Shown here in pieces: positions 33,283 to 42,400 of a stretch of 43,997 nucleotides of DNA. A program made the translations under genes and the position numbers. The stretch's first letter is position 1, and each line of letters opens with the position of its first letter. The notes beneath the pieces were generated by a model, which saw only the letters and a list, made by a program, of their open reading frames with translations, had not been told where the DNA came from and searched no databases. Source of the stretch: Aliihoeflea sp. 40Bstr573 (GTDB taxonomy: Bacteria > Pseudomonadota > Alphaproteobacteria > Rhizobiales > Rhizobiaceae); assembly GCF_024105655.1 (NCBI RefSeq), contig NZ_JAAAMH010000023.1, forward strand, positions 1-43,997. The letters are read 5' to 3'.

Positions 33283-34119
33283 ATGAGCTACAAGACGATA
33301 CTCGCCGTTCTGCAGGACGAAGCCGACGCCCGTCGCGTTCTCGACTGCATCGCTCCGCTCGCCGAACGCTTCTCCGCCCACGTGATCGGCGTCCACGCCG
33401 AACCGCTCCCTGTCCCGTACGCGACGCCGATGGGCTTTCCAGACGCCGATTTCATGGTCACCAGCAGCGAGACCAACAAGGAACGCTCCGAAGCGATGCG
33501 TCGCATGTTCGATGACCAGATGTCGCGCTCGGGGGTTTCGGCCGAATGGCGCGCGCTGGAGAGCTTTTCGGGCGACAGCGCGATTTCCTCGCTGGAAAGC
33601 GCCCGCGCCGTCGACCTCATCGTCGTGCAGCAGCGCGATCCGTCATCCCACCTGTCCGGCACCAATGTCGACGCGCTGCTGCTTCAGACCGGCCGACCGG
33701 TGCTCTTCGTGCCTTACGCCATGCCCGTCAACACGCGCTTCGAAACGATCCTCGTCGGCTGGAACGGCACGCGCGAATCCACCCGTGCGGTCTTCGACGC
33801 CCTGCCCTTCCTCACGGCAGCTCGCCAGGTCGAGGTGTTCACCGTCGATCCGGACCGCTATGGCGGCCATGCATCGATGACGGCCGGCGGCCAGATCGCA
33901 GCGGCCCTGTCGCGCCATGGCGTCCGCGTCACCGTCCAGAGCCAGCACAAGTCGGAGCTGACCCATGGCGAGGCGATCCAGAACCGCGCCGTCGAACTCG
34001 GCGCCGATCTCCTCGTCACTGGCGCCTACAGCCAGTCGAAGCTGAAGGAATTCTTCTTCGGCGGCGTGACGAAGACAGTGCTGGATTCCATGCCTACGGC
34101 GACCTTCATGTCGCGTTGA
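33283..34119 (+). CDS. Universal stress protein, tandem Usp domains
   Basis: A 278-residue cytoplasmic protein made of two Usp domains. The first starts with MSYKTILAVLQDEADARRVL and ends near DALLLQTGRPVLFVP; the second starts with RFETILVGWNGTRESTRAVFDALPFL and ends with the nucleotide-binding-like LLVTGAYSQSKLKEFFFGGVTKTVL. The Gly-rich end fits an ATP-binding type. ATG 33283 has GGGAGG 5-8 nt upstream. A perfect FNR-type box lies upstream, so it is probably induced at low oxygen, as reported for stress proteins of this kind in several Rhizobiales. A palindromic repeat begins at its stop codon. Confidence 0.93.
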   Translation: MSYKTILAVLQDEADARRVLDCIAPLAERFSAHVIGVHAEPLPVPYATPMGFPDADFMVTSSETNKERSEAMRRMFDDQMSRSGVSAEWRALESFSGDSAISSLESARAVDLIVVQQRDPSSHLSGTNVDALLLQTGRPVLFVPYAMPVNTRFETILVGWNGTRESTRAVFDALPFLTAARQVEVFTVDPDRYGGHASMTAGGQIAAALSRHGVRVTVQSQHKSELTHGEAIQNRAVELGADLLVTGAYSQSKLKEFFFGGVTKTVLDSMPTATFMSR

Positions 34120-34169
34120 GGGCATCGAACCGAAAGATGCGTTCCGGTTTTCTGGTTCGTCCGATGCCC
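34120..34169. repeat. Dispersed palindromic repeat, copy 2
   Basis: A 50-nt imperfect palindrome with arms GGGCATCG (34120-34127) and CGATGCCC (34162-34169) and a conserved AACCGAAA...GGTTTTC interior. It begins directly after the stress-protein stop codon and can fold into a long hairpin, so it may also serve as a terminator between the convergent genes. It resembles the copy at 11072-11113. Confidence 0.55.
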
Positions 34170-34179
34170 GACATTGCCT

Positions 34180-35217
34180 TCAGAAGGCTTTGGACAGCCG
34201 CATGAGCGCAATGAAATGCGCGAAGGGCGAACCGGCATTCCAGGCGAGATAGCGCGGTTCCTCGCGGCCGTGGAACCGCCGCTTGAACGCGGCATGGCCG
34301 GCAAGGTTGAACACCTTGCGATTGACCGCGCCGGACCGATATAGCCGCTGCAGCATCGTGCGGAACGCCGCGCTCTCGGCAAAGCCGCTCGGCTCGACGT
34401 CGCAGAGCGGCGACAGGCCGAGCATCAGAACCTCTTTCCCCTCCGCCTTGAAGATGTCGGCGGCGCGCTTGGTCAGCCCGATCTCGGCATGGGACGTCGT
34501 GTCCGGCAGCTTGCGCTTGAAGGCGGTCAGATAGCCGATGACCGCGCCGTCACGGCAGATCGGGTCGAAATAGAGAAGGCAGCCGACGCGCCCGTCCGGC
34601 TCGATCAGAACGAAGCGACGCATCATCGGCCCCCCCGCCTCTGGCAGCGGTCGGTTGAGGAATTCCATCTCGCGTTTCTTCACGATGCGCGAGGCACGCC
34701 AGCGCTCCGAAAGGTCGCGGATCATCGCATCCGCGCCCTCCACTTCCTCCGCCTCGGCGAGGCGATAGCCTTTCTTTTCGAGCCAGCGTTCCGAATAGCG
34801 CACCGTTTCCTTGCGCTTGCCGGAAAAGTCGTAGGTCTGAAGGTCGAGCGCGCTGTCGATGCCCATCATGGCAACCTTGTAGCCGCGCCCGGCGAGATGC
34901 TGCGCCGTCGCGCGGCATATCTCCGCAAAGACCGGCGTCCTGGCCGCGTCCACGAAAGCGTCGAGCAGCCGCGCTCGGTCCTGCGTCGCGCAGACCGGAT
35001 CGCCGAGCGCGATCAGCGATCCCATCTTGGCCGAATGCGCGATATAGCCATGCGCGTCGCCAAAGTGGCAAAGGCCCTTTTGCACCGCCGCCGAATAGGC
35101 GAGCGAAAAATCGCCGTATCGCGACACGAGTTCCAGGCGCTCCGCTTCACTCAGCGGCGCTTCGGGCAGGTGGGCGAGCTTACGTTCGAGAAGGCGGTCG
35201 ATCAGCTTGCGGCTCAT
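34180..35217 (-). CDS. DUF2156 (phosphatidylglycerol lysyltransferase C-domain-like) protein
   Basis: A 345-residue protein that resembles the aminoacyl-transferase domain of MprF/LPG synthases, without the membrane flippase part. Visible blocks include YGDFSLAYSAAVQKGLCHFG, GSLIALGDPVCA, AMMGIDSALDLQTYDFSGKRKETVRYS, WRASRIVKKREMEFLNRPLP, CLLYFDPI and VFNLAGHAAFKRRFHGREEPRYLA. The family has a tandem GNAT-like fold and usually uses charged tRNA or acyl donors; the substrate here is unknown. ATG 35217 overlaps the methyltransferase stop by 4 nt, so the pair is translationally coupled. Transfer of an amino acid to a lipid is an inference from family similarity. Confidence 0.78.
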   Translation of the reverse strand: MSRKLIDRLLERKLAHLPEAPLSEAERLELVSRYGDFSLAYSAAVQKGLCHFGDAHGYIAHSAKMGSLIALGDPVCATQDRARLLDAFVDAARTPVFAEICRATAQHLAGRGYKVAMMGIDSALDLQTYDFSGKRKETVRYSERWLEKKGYRLAEAEEVEGADAMIRDLSERWRASRIVKKREMEFLNRPLPEAGGPMMRRFVLIEPDGRVGCLLYFDPICRDGAVIGYLTAFKRKLPDTTSHAEIGLTKRAADIFKAEGKEVLMLGLSPLCDVEPSGFAESAAFRTMLQRLYRSGAVNRKVFNLAGHAAFKRRFHGREEPRYLAWNAGSPFAHFIALMRLSKAF

Positions 35218-35894
35218 GCCGAAATCTCCGGTCTGACGAAGACGAGCGTGCGATAGAGCGCGGGGCCGATGCCGAACAGGCGGTGGTCGTGCAGCGCGAC
35301 CTGCCGGAACCCGAGCCGCTGAAGGGCGGGCCGGTAATCGTAGATCGGGTGTTGGGAGGCGAGCCCGAGCAACCAGAAGAAGCTGAGCCCGAATTTGAGA
35401 TAGAGCCAGGCAAGCGGGCCAAGCAGCCCCGAGGGCGGCGCCATGTCGGCGATCATCAGATGTCCGCCTGGCCGCACATAGGTCGCGGCCCTGGCCAGGA
35501 CGACCGGCATGTCGTCCGGCCCGAAGACATTGAAGAAGTAGTTTCCGCATACAGCATCGAAGAGCGGGTCGGGCGCGAGCGCCAGCGCGTCGCCGGCGAT
35601 CAGTTCCGCCTCCAGCCTCTTGCGCGCCATGCGCCGGCGCAGCCGGTCGATCATGCGTACGGAAAGGTCGATCGCCGTGACCTGTGCGCCCATGCGCGCC
35701 GCGGCCACCGCATCCTCACCCGAACCTGCTCCCAGATAGAGCACCCGGTCCCCGGGCTTGAGATGGTCGAGTTCTGCCAGCTTGGCGCGCCGGATCAGCC
35801 CGAAGGAATAAAGATTGGCCAGCATCTCGTAGATGCCCGCCACGGCGTCGTAATTGCGGCTCTTGACCTTCTTTTCGGCGATGGGTGGATGCAC
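35214..35894 (-). CDS. Class I SAM-dependent methyltransferase (lipid or ubiquinone-type)
   Basis: A 226-residue methyltransferase. SAM motif I is VLYLGAGSGEDAVAAARMGAQVTAIDLSVRM at about residues 50-80; FDAVCGNYFFNVF corresponds to motif IV and LARAATYVRPGGHLMIADMAPP to motif VI. The layout is that of small UbiE/PmtA-like enzymes, and the stretch LLGPLAWLYLKFGLSFFWLLGLASQH is strongly hydrophobic, fitting a membrane-associated substrate. The start is GTG 35894 with AAAGG 11 nt upstream. It overlaps the downstream DUF2156 gene by 4 nt. I infer that the two act in one pathway, perhaps on an amino lipid. Confidence 0.8.
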   Translation of the reverse strand: MHPPIAEKKVKSRNYDAVAGIYEMLANLYSFGLIRRAKLAELDHLKPGDRVLYLGAGSGEDAVAAARMGAQVTAIDLSVRMIDRLRRRMARKRLEAELIAGDALALAPDPLFDAVCGNYFFNVFGPDDMPVVLARAATYVRPGGHLMIADMAPPSGLLGPLAWLYLKFGLSFFWLLGLASQHPIYDYRPALQRLGFRQVALHDHRLFGIGPALYRTLVFVRPEISA

Positions 35895-36067
35895 GCGTGT
35901 GACTGCCTTTCGCGGGTCGCTATGGAGAGCCTTCTATCGCGGGCAGGTGAACTGGCACAACCGCCAGGCGCTTGTGCGGCAAAATGCTTGCCAAGTGTCG
36001 CTGAATACGTCTAATTCCGCGCGCATTCCGCCAATTTCCTGCCCCGCGCTCCGGAGTGCCTTGCAAA

Positions 36068-36565
36068 ATGTCCCTGCCCGAGAAAGCCTTTCCCGTTTCC
36101 TGGGATCAGTTCCATCGCGATTCCCGCGCGCTCGCCTGGCGCCTTTCCGGCATCAACGGCAACTGGCGCGCAATCGTGTGCATTACGCGCGGCGGTCTGG
36201 TGCCCGCCGCCGTCATCTCGCGCGAACTCGGCGTGCGCCTGATCGAGACGGTCTGCGTCGCCTCCTACCATGACTACACCGAGCAGGGCGAACTGAAGGT
36301 CCTGAAGGAGATCAACCCGGCGCTGCTCGAGCACGAAGGCAAGGACGTCCTCATCATCGACGACCTGACCGACACCGGCAAGACCGCCGCCATCGTGCGC
36401 GCGATGATGCCGAAGGCCCATTTCGCCACCATCTACGCCAAGCCGAAGGGCCGACCGCTCGTCGACACTTTCGTAACGGAAGTGTCGCAGGATACGTGGA
36501 TCTATTTCCCTTGGGATCTGGGGTTCACCTATCAAAAGCCGATCGCCGAAGGCCATCTCGGCTGA
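36068..36565 (+). CDS. gpt: Xanthine phosphoribosyltransferase (Gpt family)
   Basis: Salvages xanthine and guanine by transfer of phosphoribose from PRPP. The 165-residue protein has the PRPP-binding motif [13 protein letters not shown] (residues about 96-108), the N-terminal [18 protein letters not shown] and C-terminal base-recognition stretch [12 protein letters not shown]. These match xanthine-guanine phosphoribosyltransferase. ATG 36068 is taken, with GGAG 11 nt upstream; a GTG at 36056 is in frame. It is a single gene followed by a Nudix gene after 129 nt. Confidence 0.92.
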   Translation: MSLPEKAFPVSWDQFHRDSRALAWRLSGINGNWRAIVCITRGGLVPAAVISRELGVRLIETVCVASYHDYTEQGELKVLKEINPALLEHEGKDVLIIDDLTDTGKTAAIVRAMMPKAHFATIYAKPKGRPLVDTFVTEVSQDTWIYFPWDLGFTYQKPIAEGHLG

Positions 36566-36681
36566 ACGAACCGAAAGCGAACCGAAACCGGTCGAAACTT
36601 GCGCGGAGCTTGCATTTTCGCGCAAGAACGCCCATTTTTATGCAATCCCCAAGGCAAAAAGGCTTTGAAACTCTCGACTTG

Positions 36682-36695
36682 AGGAGGATACTCCT
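36682..36695 (+). promoter_or_regulatory. Hairpin covering the Nudix gene ribosome-binding site
   Basis: AGGAG (36682-36686) pairs with CTCCT (36691-36695) across a GATA loop. The left arm is the ribosome-binding site of the TTG start at 36695 and the right arm ends on its first base. The stem is short, so it could be a translation thermosensor-like element or coincidence. Confidence 0.3.
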
Positions 36696-37222
36696 TGAGT
36701 TGGCAAACGAATCGGACTCGAAACATCACCATGTTCCTCACCCGCCAGACACGCGCGCATGTTGCCGAACGGCTTCGTCGGCTGATCGGCGGTTTGCCCT
36801 GCCGTACGCAAGTTGCCGCCCTGCCCTTTCGCAAGGGTGACGATGGCTATGAGGTGATGTTGATCACCAGCCGCGGGACAGGCCGCTGGGTCATTCCGAA
36901 GGGCTGGCCCGAGGGCGAGGAAGCGTTGTGGCATGCCGCAGCGCGCGAGGCGGACGAGGAGGCCGGCGTTGCTGGCGAGATCGCGCAGGATGCGCTTGGC
37001 CGCTTCTACTACGCCAAGCATTTGGCGCGCGGCCGCGAGTGGCGTTGCGAGGTTCTCGTCTACCCGCTCGAGGTCAAGGACGTGGCCGACAAGTGGCGTG
37101 AGAAGAAAAAACGCCGCCGGCGCTGGTTCCCCGCTCAGGATGCCGCACGCCTCGTCAACGAGCCGGACCTTGCCGAACTCATCGCCAGCTTCGGTACTCA
37201 TCCCCGAAAATCTGCCGCCTGA
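36695..37222 (+). CDS. Nudix hydrolase
   Basis: Hydrolyses a nucleoside-diphosphate-linked substrate, possibly a dinucleoside polyphosphate or inositol pyrophosphate (diphosphoinositol polyphosphate phosphohydrolase-like branch). The Nudix box Gx5Ex7REUxEExGU is fully present as GWPEGEEALWHAAAREADEEAGV (positions about 70-92). The downstream KWREKKKRRRRWFP is strikingly basic and typical of this rhizobial group. The TTG start at 36695 has a perfect GGAGG 7 nt upstream, whereas ATG 36731 gives the family-like N-terminus MFLTRQ but no ribosome-binding site. Either could be used. Substrate unknown. Confidence 0.86.
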   Translation: MSWQTNRTRNITMFLTRQTRAHVAERLRRLIGGLPCRTQVAALPFRKGDDGYEVMLITSRGTGRWVIPKGWPEGEEALWHAAAREADEEAGVAGEIAQDALGRFYYAKHLARGREWRCEVLVYPLEVKDVADKWREKKKRRRRWFPAQDAARLVNEPDLAELIASFGTHPRKSAA

Positions 37223-37299
37223 CGGTCGCATTTCTTCGTCATATGGGCTAGCCGGCTAACGGGGATCATTCCCGGCGCCGCAAGAGTTCTGGATTGACG

Positions 37300-38892
37300 A
37301 TGGCCGATACGACGATACGCAAGGAAACGCTCGACAAGGATCTGGACAAGCTCGTCCATGTCGAGGAAGCGACCACCGTAGTCGCGCGCGGCCTCGTCGC
37401 GCCCGGCCTGTCTCTGCTCTTCCTGGCGATGAGCGCGGTCTTTGCGGCACTGTATGTCTTTGACGAGCCGCGCGCGGTACTGATCGTCGTCGCCGCTGTC
37501 CTCGGTGGCTACATGGCGCTCAACATCGGCGCCAACGACGTCGCCAACAATGTCGGCCCCGCCGTCGGCGCCAAGGCGCTCACCATGGGCGGCGCGATCG
37601 CGATCGCCGCGATTTTCGAAAGCGCTGGCGCGCTCATTGGCGGCGGCGACGTCGTCAACACCATCTCGCGCGGCATCATCGACATTTCCTCGGTCGGCAG
37701 TCCCGAATTCTTCATTCGCGCCATGATGGCGGCGCTGATCTCGTCGGCGCTCTGGATCAACCTCGCCACCTGGATCGGCGCGCCCGTCTCGACGACACAT
37801 TCCGTCGTCGGCGGCGTCATGGGCGCCGGCATCGCGGCCGCCGGCATGTCCGCAGTCAACTGGCCGATGATGGGCGGCATTGCCGCAAGCTGGGTCATCT
37901 CGCCACTTCTCGGCGGCGCCGTCGCCGCCATGTTCCTCGCCTTCATCAAGGAAGCGATCATCTACCGCGAGGACAAGATCGCCGCGGCCCGCCGCTGGGT
38001 GCCGGTCCTCGTCGGCATCATGGCCGGCGCCTTCGCGACCTATCTGTCGACCAAGGGCCTCGGCCGTCTCGTCGACTTTTCCGGCCTTCACCTGATTCTG
38101 ATCGGCATCGGTTCGGCGATCCTCGCCTGGTTCTGGTCCCGCATTCACGTGCGCCGCCAGTCCGCAGGCATGGAAAACCGCAACCAGTCGCTGCGCAAGC
38201 TCTTCAACATCCCGCTGATCTGCTCGGCCGCCCTCCTCTCATTCGCCCACGGCGCAAATGACGTGGCGAATGCCGTCGGCCCGCTGGCTGCGATCGTCTA
38301 TACCGCTGAAGCAGGCGCGGTCGCCTCATCGGTCACCATTCCGCTTTGGGTCATGGTCATCGGCGCGTTCGGTATCTCGCTCGGTCTCATCCTCTTCGGC
38401 CCCAAGCTCATCCGCATGGTTGGCGAGCAGATCACCAAGCTCAACCCGATGCGCGCGTTCTGTGTCTCGCTGTCGGCTGCCATCACGGTCATCGTCGCCT
38501 CCTGGTTCGGCCTGCCGGTCAGTTCCACCCACATCGCCGTCGGCGCGGTCTTCGGCGTCGGCTTCTTCCGCGAATGGTACACCGCCAACTCGCCGCGTCG
38601 CCGCCGCTACATGGAGCGCAAGAACGCGCTTCACCGCGCCGCTCGCGGCCAGCTCGCCGAGGACCAGGCGAGCGAAGCCTCGAACCCCTTCAACGGCAAT
38701 GGCAATGGCAATGGCAGCGCCGATGCCGATCGCGACCTTGACGCCGCGCCGATCTCGACCGAGGAAGCCAAGCGCCGACGCCTTGTGCGCCGCGCCCACG
38801 TCTCGACCATCGTCGCCGCCTGGGTCACGACCGTCCCCGCCGCCGCGCTCCTGTCGGGTCTCATCTTCCTCGCCTTGAACGCGCTGGCGTGA
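37300..38892 (+). CDS. pit: Inorganic phosphate transporter, Pit family
   Basis: A low-affinity phosphate:proton/metal symporter in the inner membrane. The 530-residue protein has two homologous halves with the PiT signatures: GANDVANNVGPAVGAKAL and GAPVSTTHSVVGGVMGAG in the first, GANDVANAVGPLAAI and GLPVSSTHIAVGAVFGVG in the second. Between the second signature and the last membrane segment there is a cytoplasmic stretch with the repeat Asn-Gly-Asn-Gly-Asn-Gly (encoded by a hexanucleotide repeat). ATG 37300 is chosen; a TTG at 37294 is in frame. It carries an N-terminal cytoplasmic tail of about 35 residues. It is followed by the nrdJ control region. Confidence 0.93.
   Translation: MADTTIRKETLDKDLDKLVHVEEATTVVARGLVAPGLSLLFLAMSAVFAALYVFDEPRAVLIVVAAVLGGYMALNIGANDVANNVGPAVGAKALTMGGAIAIAAIFESAGALIGGGDVVNTISRGIIDISSVGSPEFFIRAMMAALISSALWINLATWIGAPVSTTHSVVGGVMGAGIAAAGMSAVNWPMMGGIAASWVISPLLGGAVAAMFLAFIKEAIIYREDKIAAARRWVPVLVGIMAGAFATYLSTKGLGRLVDFSGLHLILIGIGSAILAWFWSRIHVRRQSAGMENRNQSLRKLFNIPLICSAALLSFAHGANDVANAVGPLAAIVYTAEAGAVASSVTIPLWVMVIGAFGISLGLILFGPKLIRMVGEQITKLNPMRAFCVSLSAAITVIVASWFGLPVSSTHIAVGAVFGVGFFREWYTANSPRRRRYMERKNALHRAARGQLAEDQASEASNPFNGNGNGNGSADADRDLDAAPISTEEAKRRRLVRRAHVSTIVAAWVTTVPAAALLSGLIFLALNALA
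38695..38716 (+). repeat. Hexanucleotide microsatellite inside pit
   Basis: Three and two-thirds copies of GGCAAT encode alternating Gly and Asn in the hydrophilic region before the last helix. Because the unit is 6 bp, copy-number changes keep the frame, so length variation between strains would be tolerated. Confidence 0.7.
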
Positions 38893-38933
38893 ACCGGGAA
38901 AGCACAGCCAAGCACGGTTGACGCTTCTCCCCG

Positions 38934-38942
38934 TTATCCACA
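38934..38942 (+). promoter_or_regulatory. Perfect DnaA box
   Basis: TTATCCACA is the exact high-affinity DnaA consensus. It lies about 0.5 kb before nrdJ and 40 nt after pit. DnaA boxes control ribonucleotide reductase genes in E. coli, so a link between replication initiation and dNTP supply is plausible. A single 9-mer is expected by chance less than once in this window. Confidence 0.5.
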
Positions 38943-39185
38943 CCGGTCTCCACAATATCTAGCGGTCGGCTAACGATCGTAAACGATCCCTTGACGCTCC
39001 CGCCCGAGTCGCGTTGTTATGATCCCCATGCGCTCTTTTGAGTTGCAGCGAGGCGGGTTTCTTCGGGGTCGGGGCTTTCCTGTAGTTGGACGGATAGGGG
39101 TCGGAACGGTGCATCGAGGCGCCGCGCCGAGCTGACTTTGGCGTGCAAATTTTCTGCGTTCAGGGTTCGGAATTTTTGACCTTAA

Positions 39186-39201
39186 ACACTATATTTAGTG
39201 T
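39186..39201. promoter_or_regulatory. NrdR box
   Basis: ACACTATATTTAGTGT matches the NrdR consensus of an AC-rich/AT-rich palindrome and is extended by one base on each side (AACACTA/TAGTGTT). It lies about 250 nt before nrdJ. NrdR represses ribonucleotide reductase genes through dATP/ATP sensing. NrdR sites usually come in pairs about 31 bp apart; the second site here is unclear, with only the ACCCAA/TTGGGT repeat at the right distance. Confidence 0.8.
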
Positions 39202-39453
39202 TGCGGCACTAGAGTGACCCAAGATAGAGTTGGGTTCTGGTTTTCGGGATCGGGGCACGGGGCTGATCCCGCCGGTTCGCAAAGCGGGCATGAAGCCCGC
39301 GACGAGGATCGGCCAAGCGTAGGATTTTCAAGCGTTTTCGAGGGAACAGGCTTTGGCGCGCGCGGCGCCGGCCGGATGCGGAAATCGGGTTCTTGCGGCA
39401 ATCGCCCCGCGGCGGCGCAGAACCACAACATATAGACGATGGGACAACACACG

Positions 39454-42400
39454 ATGCGTATCGAACGTCGCTTCACCAAGCCCGGCCAGTCGGCCTATGC
39501 GGAAGTCGAGTTCCGCAAGGCGGTCAGCGAAATCAAGAACCCGGACGGCTCCATCGTGTTCCGCCTGGCCGACATCGACGTGCCGGCGCAGTTCTCCCAG
39601 GTCGCCAGCGACATCCTCGCGCAGAAATATTTCCGCAAGGCCGGCGTGCCCGCGCGGCTGAAGCGAGTCGAGGAAAATGACGTCCCGTCCTTCCTCTGGC
39701 GCTCCGTCGCCGACGAAGGCGCCCTCGCCGACCTTCCCGAATCCGAGCGGTACGGCTCCGAGACCGACGCCCGCCAGGTCTTCGACCGCCTCGCCGGCAC
39801 CTGGACCTATTGGGGCTGGAAGGGCGGCTATTTCGCCTCCGAGGAAGATGCCTCGGCCTTCCGCGACGAGCTCGCCTACATGCTCGCCACCCAGCGCGTC
39901 GCGCCGAATTCGCCGCAATGGTTCAACACCGGCCTGCACTGGGCCTACGGCATCGACGGCCCCGGCCAAGGTCACTATTACGTCGACCCCTTCACGGCCA
40001 AGCTGGTGAAGTCGAAGTCCTCCTACGAGCACCCGCAGCCGCATGCCTGCTTCATCCAGGGCGTCGAGGACGACCTCGTCAACGAGGGCGGCATCATGGA
40101 TCTGTGGGTCCGTGAGGCGCGCCTGTTCAAATACGGTTCGGGCACCGGCTCGAACTTCTCCTACCTGCGCGGCGAAGGCGAAAAGCTGTCGGGCGGCGGC
40201 CGCTCGTCTGGCCTGATGTCCTTCCTCAAGATCGGCGACCGCGCCGCCGGCGCCATCAAGTCGGGCGGCACCACCCGCCGCGCCGCCAAGATGGTCGTCG
40301 TCGACGTCGACCACCCGGACATCGAGGAATATATCGACTGGAAGGTGAAGGAGGAGCAGAAGGTCGCCTCGCTCGTCACCGGCTCCAAGATCGTCAAGCA
40401 GCATCTCGCGGCCATCATGAAGGCCTGCGTCAACTGCGAGGCGGACAATGGCGACTGCTACGATCCGGCGAAGAACCCAGCGCTGAAGCGCGAGATCAAG
40501 GCGGCGAAGAAGAACTTCGTGCCGGAGAACTACGTCAAGCGCGTCATCCAGTTCGCGCGCCAGGGCTACACCTCGATCGAGTTCAAGACCTACGACACGG
40601 ACTGGGATTCGGAGGCCTATCTCACCGTCTCGGGCCAGAACTCCAACAATTCCGTCTCCTTGAAGGACGACTTCCTGCGCGCGGTCGAGAATGACGGCGA
40701 CTGGAACCTGACCGCCCGCAAGGACGGCAAGGTGATGAAGACCTTGAAGGCGCGCGATCTTTGGGAAAAGATCGGCCACGCCGCCTGGGCGTCCGCCGAT
40801 CCGGGCCTGCACTTCAACTCCACGATGAACGACTGGCACACCTCGCCGGCCGCGGGCCCGATCCGCGCCTCGAATCCGTGCTCGGAATACATGTTCCTCG
40901 ACGACACGGCCTGCAACCTCGCCTCGATCAACCTCCTGCCGTACCGCAACCAGGACGGCTCGATCGACATCGCAGCTTACGAGCACACGGTGCGCCTGTG
41001 GACCATCGTCCTCGAAATTTCGGTGATGATGGCGCAGTTCCCGTCGAAGGAGATCGCGCGGCTGTCCTATGAATACCGCACGCTTGGCCTTGGCTATGCC
41101 AATATCGGCGGCCTCTTGATGACTGCCGGCATCCCATACGACTCAAAGGAAGGCCGCGCCATCGGCGGCGCGCTGACCGCGATCATGACGGGCGTCTCCT
41201 ACGCGACCTCTGCCGAGATGGCCGGCGAGCTCGGAACCTTCCCGGACTATCCGCGCAACGCCGACAACATGCTGCGCGTCATCCGCAACCACCGCCGCGC
41301 CGCCCATGGCAAGGTCGATGGCTATGAGGGCCTGTCGGTCAATCCGGTTCCGCTGGAAGCGGCCGATTGCCCGCATGCCGACCTGATCGACCACGCGCGC
41401 CTCGCCTGGGACAACGCGCTCGCGCTCGGCGAAAAGCATGGCTACCGCAACGCGCAGGTCTCCGTCATCGCGCCCACCGGCACGATCGGCCTCGTCATGG
41501 ATTGCGACACGACCGGCATCGAGCCCGATTTCGCGCTGGTCAAGTTCAAGAAGCTCGCCGGCGGCGGCTACTTCAAGATCATCAACCGCGCCGTGCCGGA
41601 AGCCCTGCGCACGCTCGGCTATTCGGAAAGCCAGATCGCCGAGATCGAGGCCTATGCGGTAGGCCACGGCAACCTGAACCAGGCGCCTGGCGTCAATCCC
41701 GGCTCGCTCAAGGCCAAGGGCTTCACCGACGAGAAGATCGCCGCGCTCAATGCCGCCACGGCACAGGCCTTCGACATCAAGTTCATCTTCAATCAGTGGA
41801 CGCTTGGCGCCGACTGGCTGAAGGAGACCTTCGGCTTCACCGACGATCAGCTTTCCGACTTCTCGTTCGAGCTCCTGCCCGCGCTCGGCTTCTCGAAGAA
41901 GGACATCGAGGCCGCGAACATCCATGTCTGCGGGGCGATGACGCTGGAAGGCGCACCCTTCCTCAAGGACGAGCACCTGCCCGTCTTCGATTGCGCCAAT
42001 CCCTGCGGCAAGATCGGCAAGCGCTACCTGTCGGTGGAAAGCCACATCCGCATGATGGCGGCCGCCCAGCCGTTCATTTCCGGCGCGATCTCCAAGACCA
42101 TCAACATGCCCAACGACGCGACGGTGGAGGACTGCAAGGAAGCCTACATGCTGTCGTGGAAGCTGGCGCTCAAGGCCAACGCGCTCTACCGCGACGGCTC
42201 CAAGCTCTCCCAGCCGCTCAACGCCTCGCTCCTGGCAGACGACGAGGACGACGCCGACGACCTGATCGAGGAGCTGGTCGCCGCCCCGACGGCGCAGCAG
42301 GCGCAGATCGTCACCGAGCGCATCGTCGAGAAGATCGTCGAGCGCGAAGTCCGCTCGCTGCGCGACAAGCTGCCGAACCGCCGCAAGGGCTACACCCAGA

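Larger units (their letters stand above)
38893..39453 (+). other. nrdJ upstream control region (no gene seen)
   Basis: This 560-nt gap has no convincing coding sequence. From left to right it holds a perfect DnaA box (38934-38942), a possible sigma-70 promoter (TTGACG at 38991-38996, N18, TGTTAT at 39015-39020), a GANTC methylation site (39006-39010) inside that promoter, an AT-rich patch with a perfect NrdR-box-like palindrome (39186-39201), a second inverted repeat ACCCAA/TTGGGT (39217-39222 and 39230-39235), and a GCGGGC/GCCCGC hairpin (39284-39300). The leader between the palindrome and nrdJ is about 250 nt. I looked for a B12-box and saw none. Confidence 0.6.

Noticed and set aside
38893-39453. 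Cobalamin riboswitch before the B12-dependent nrdJ
   Set aside because: No B12-box-like GCCACTG and no matching multi-helix pattern was seen; the NrdR palindrome explains control better.
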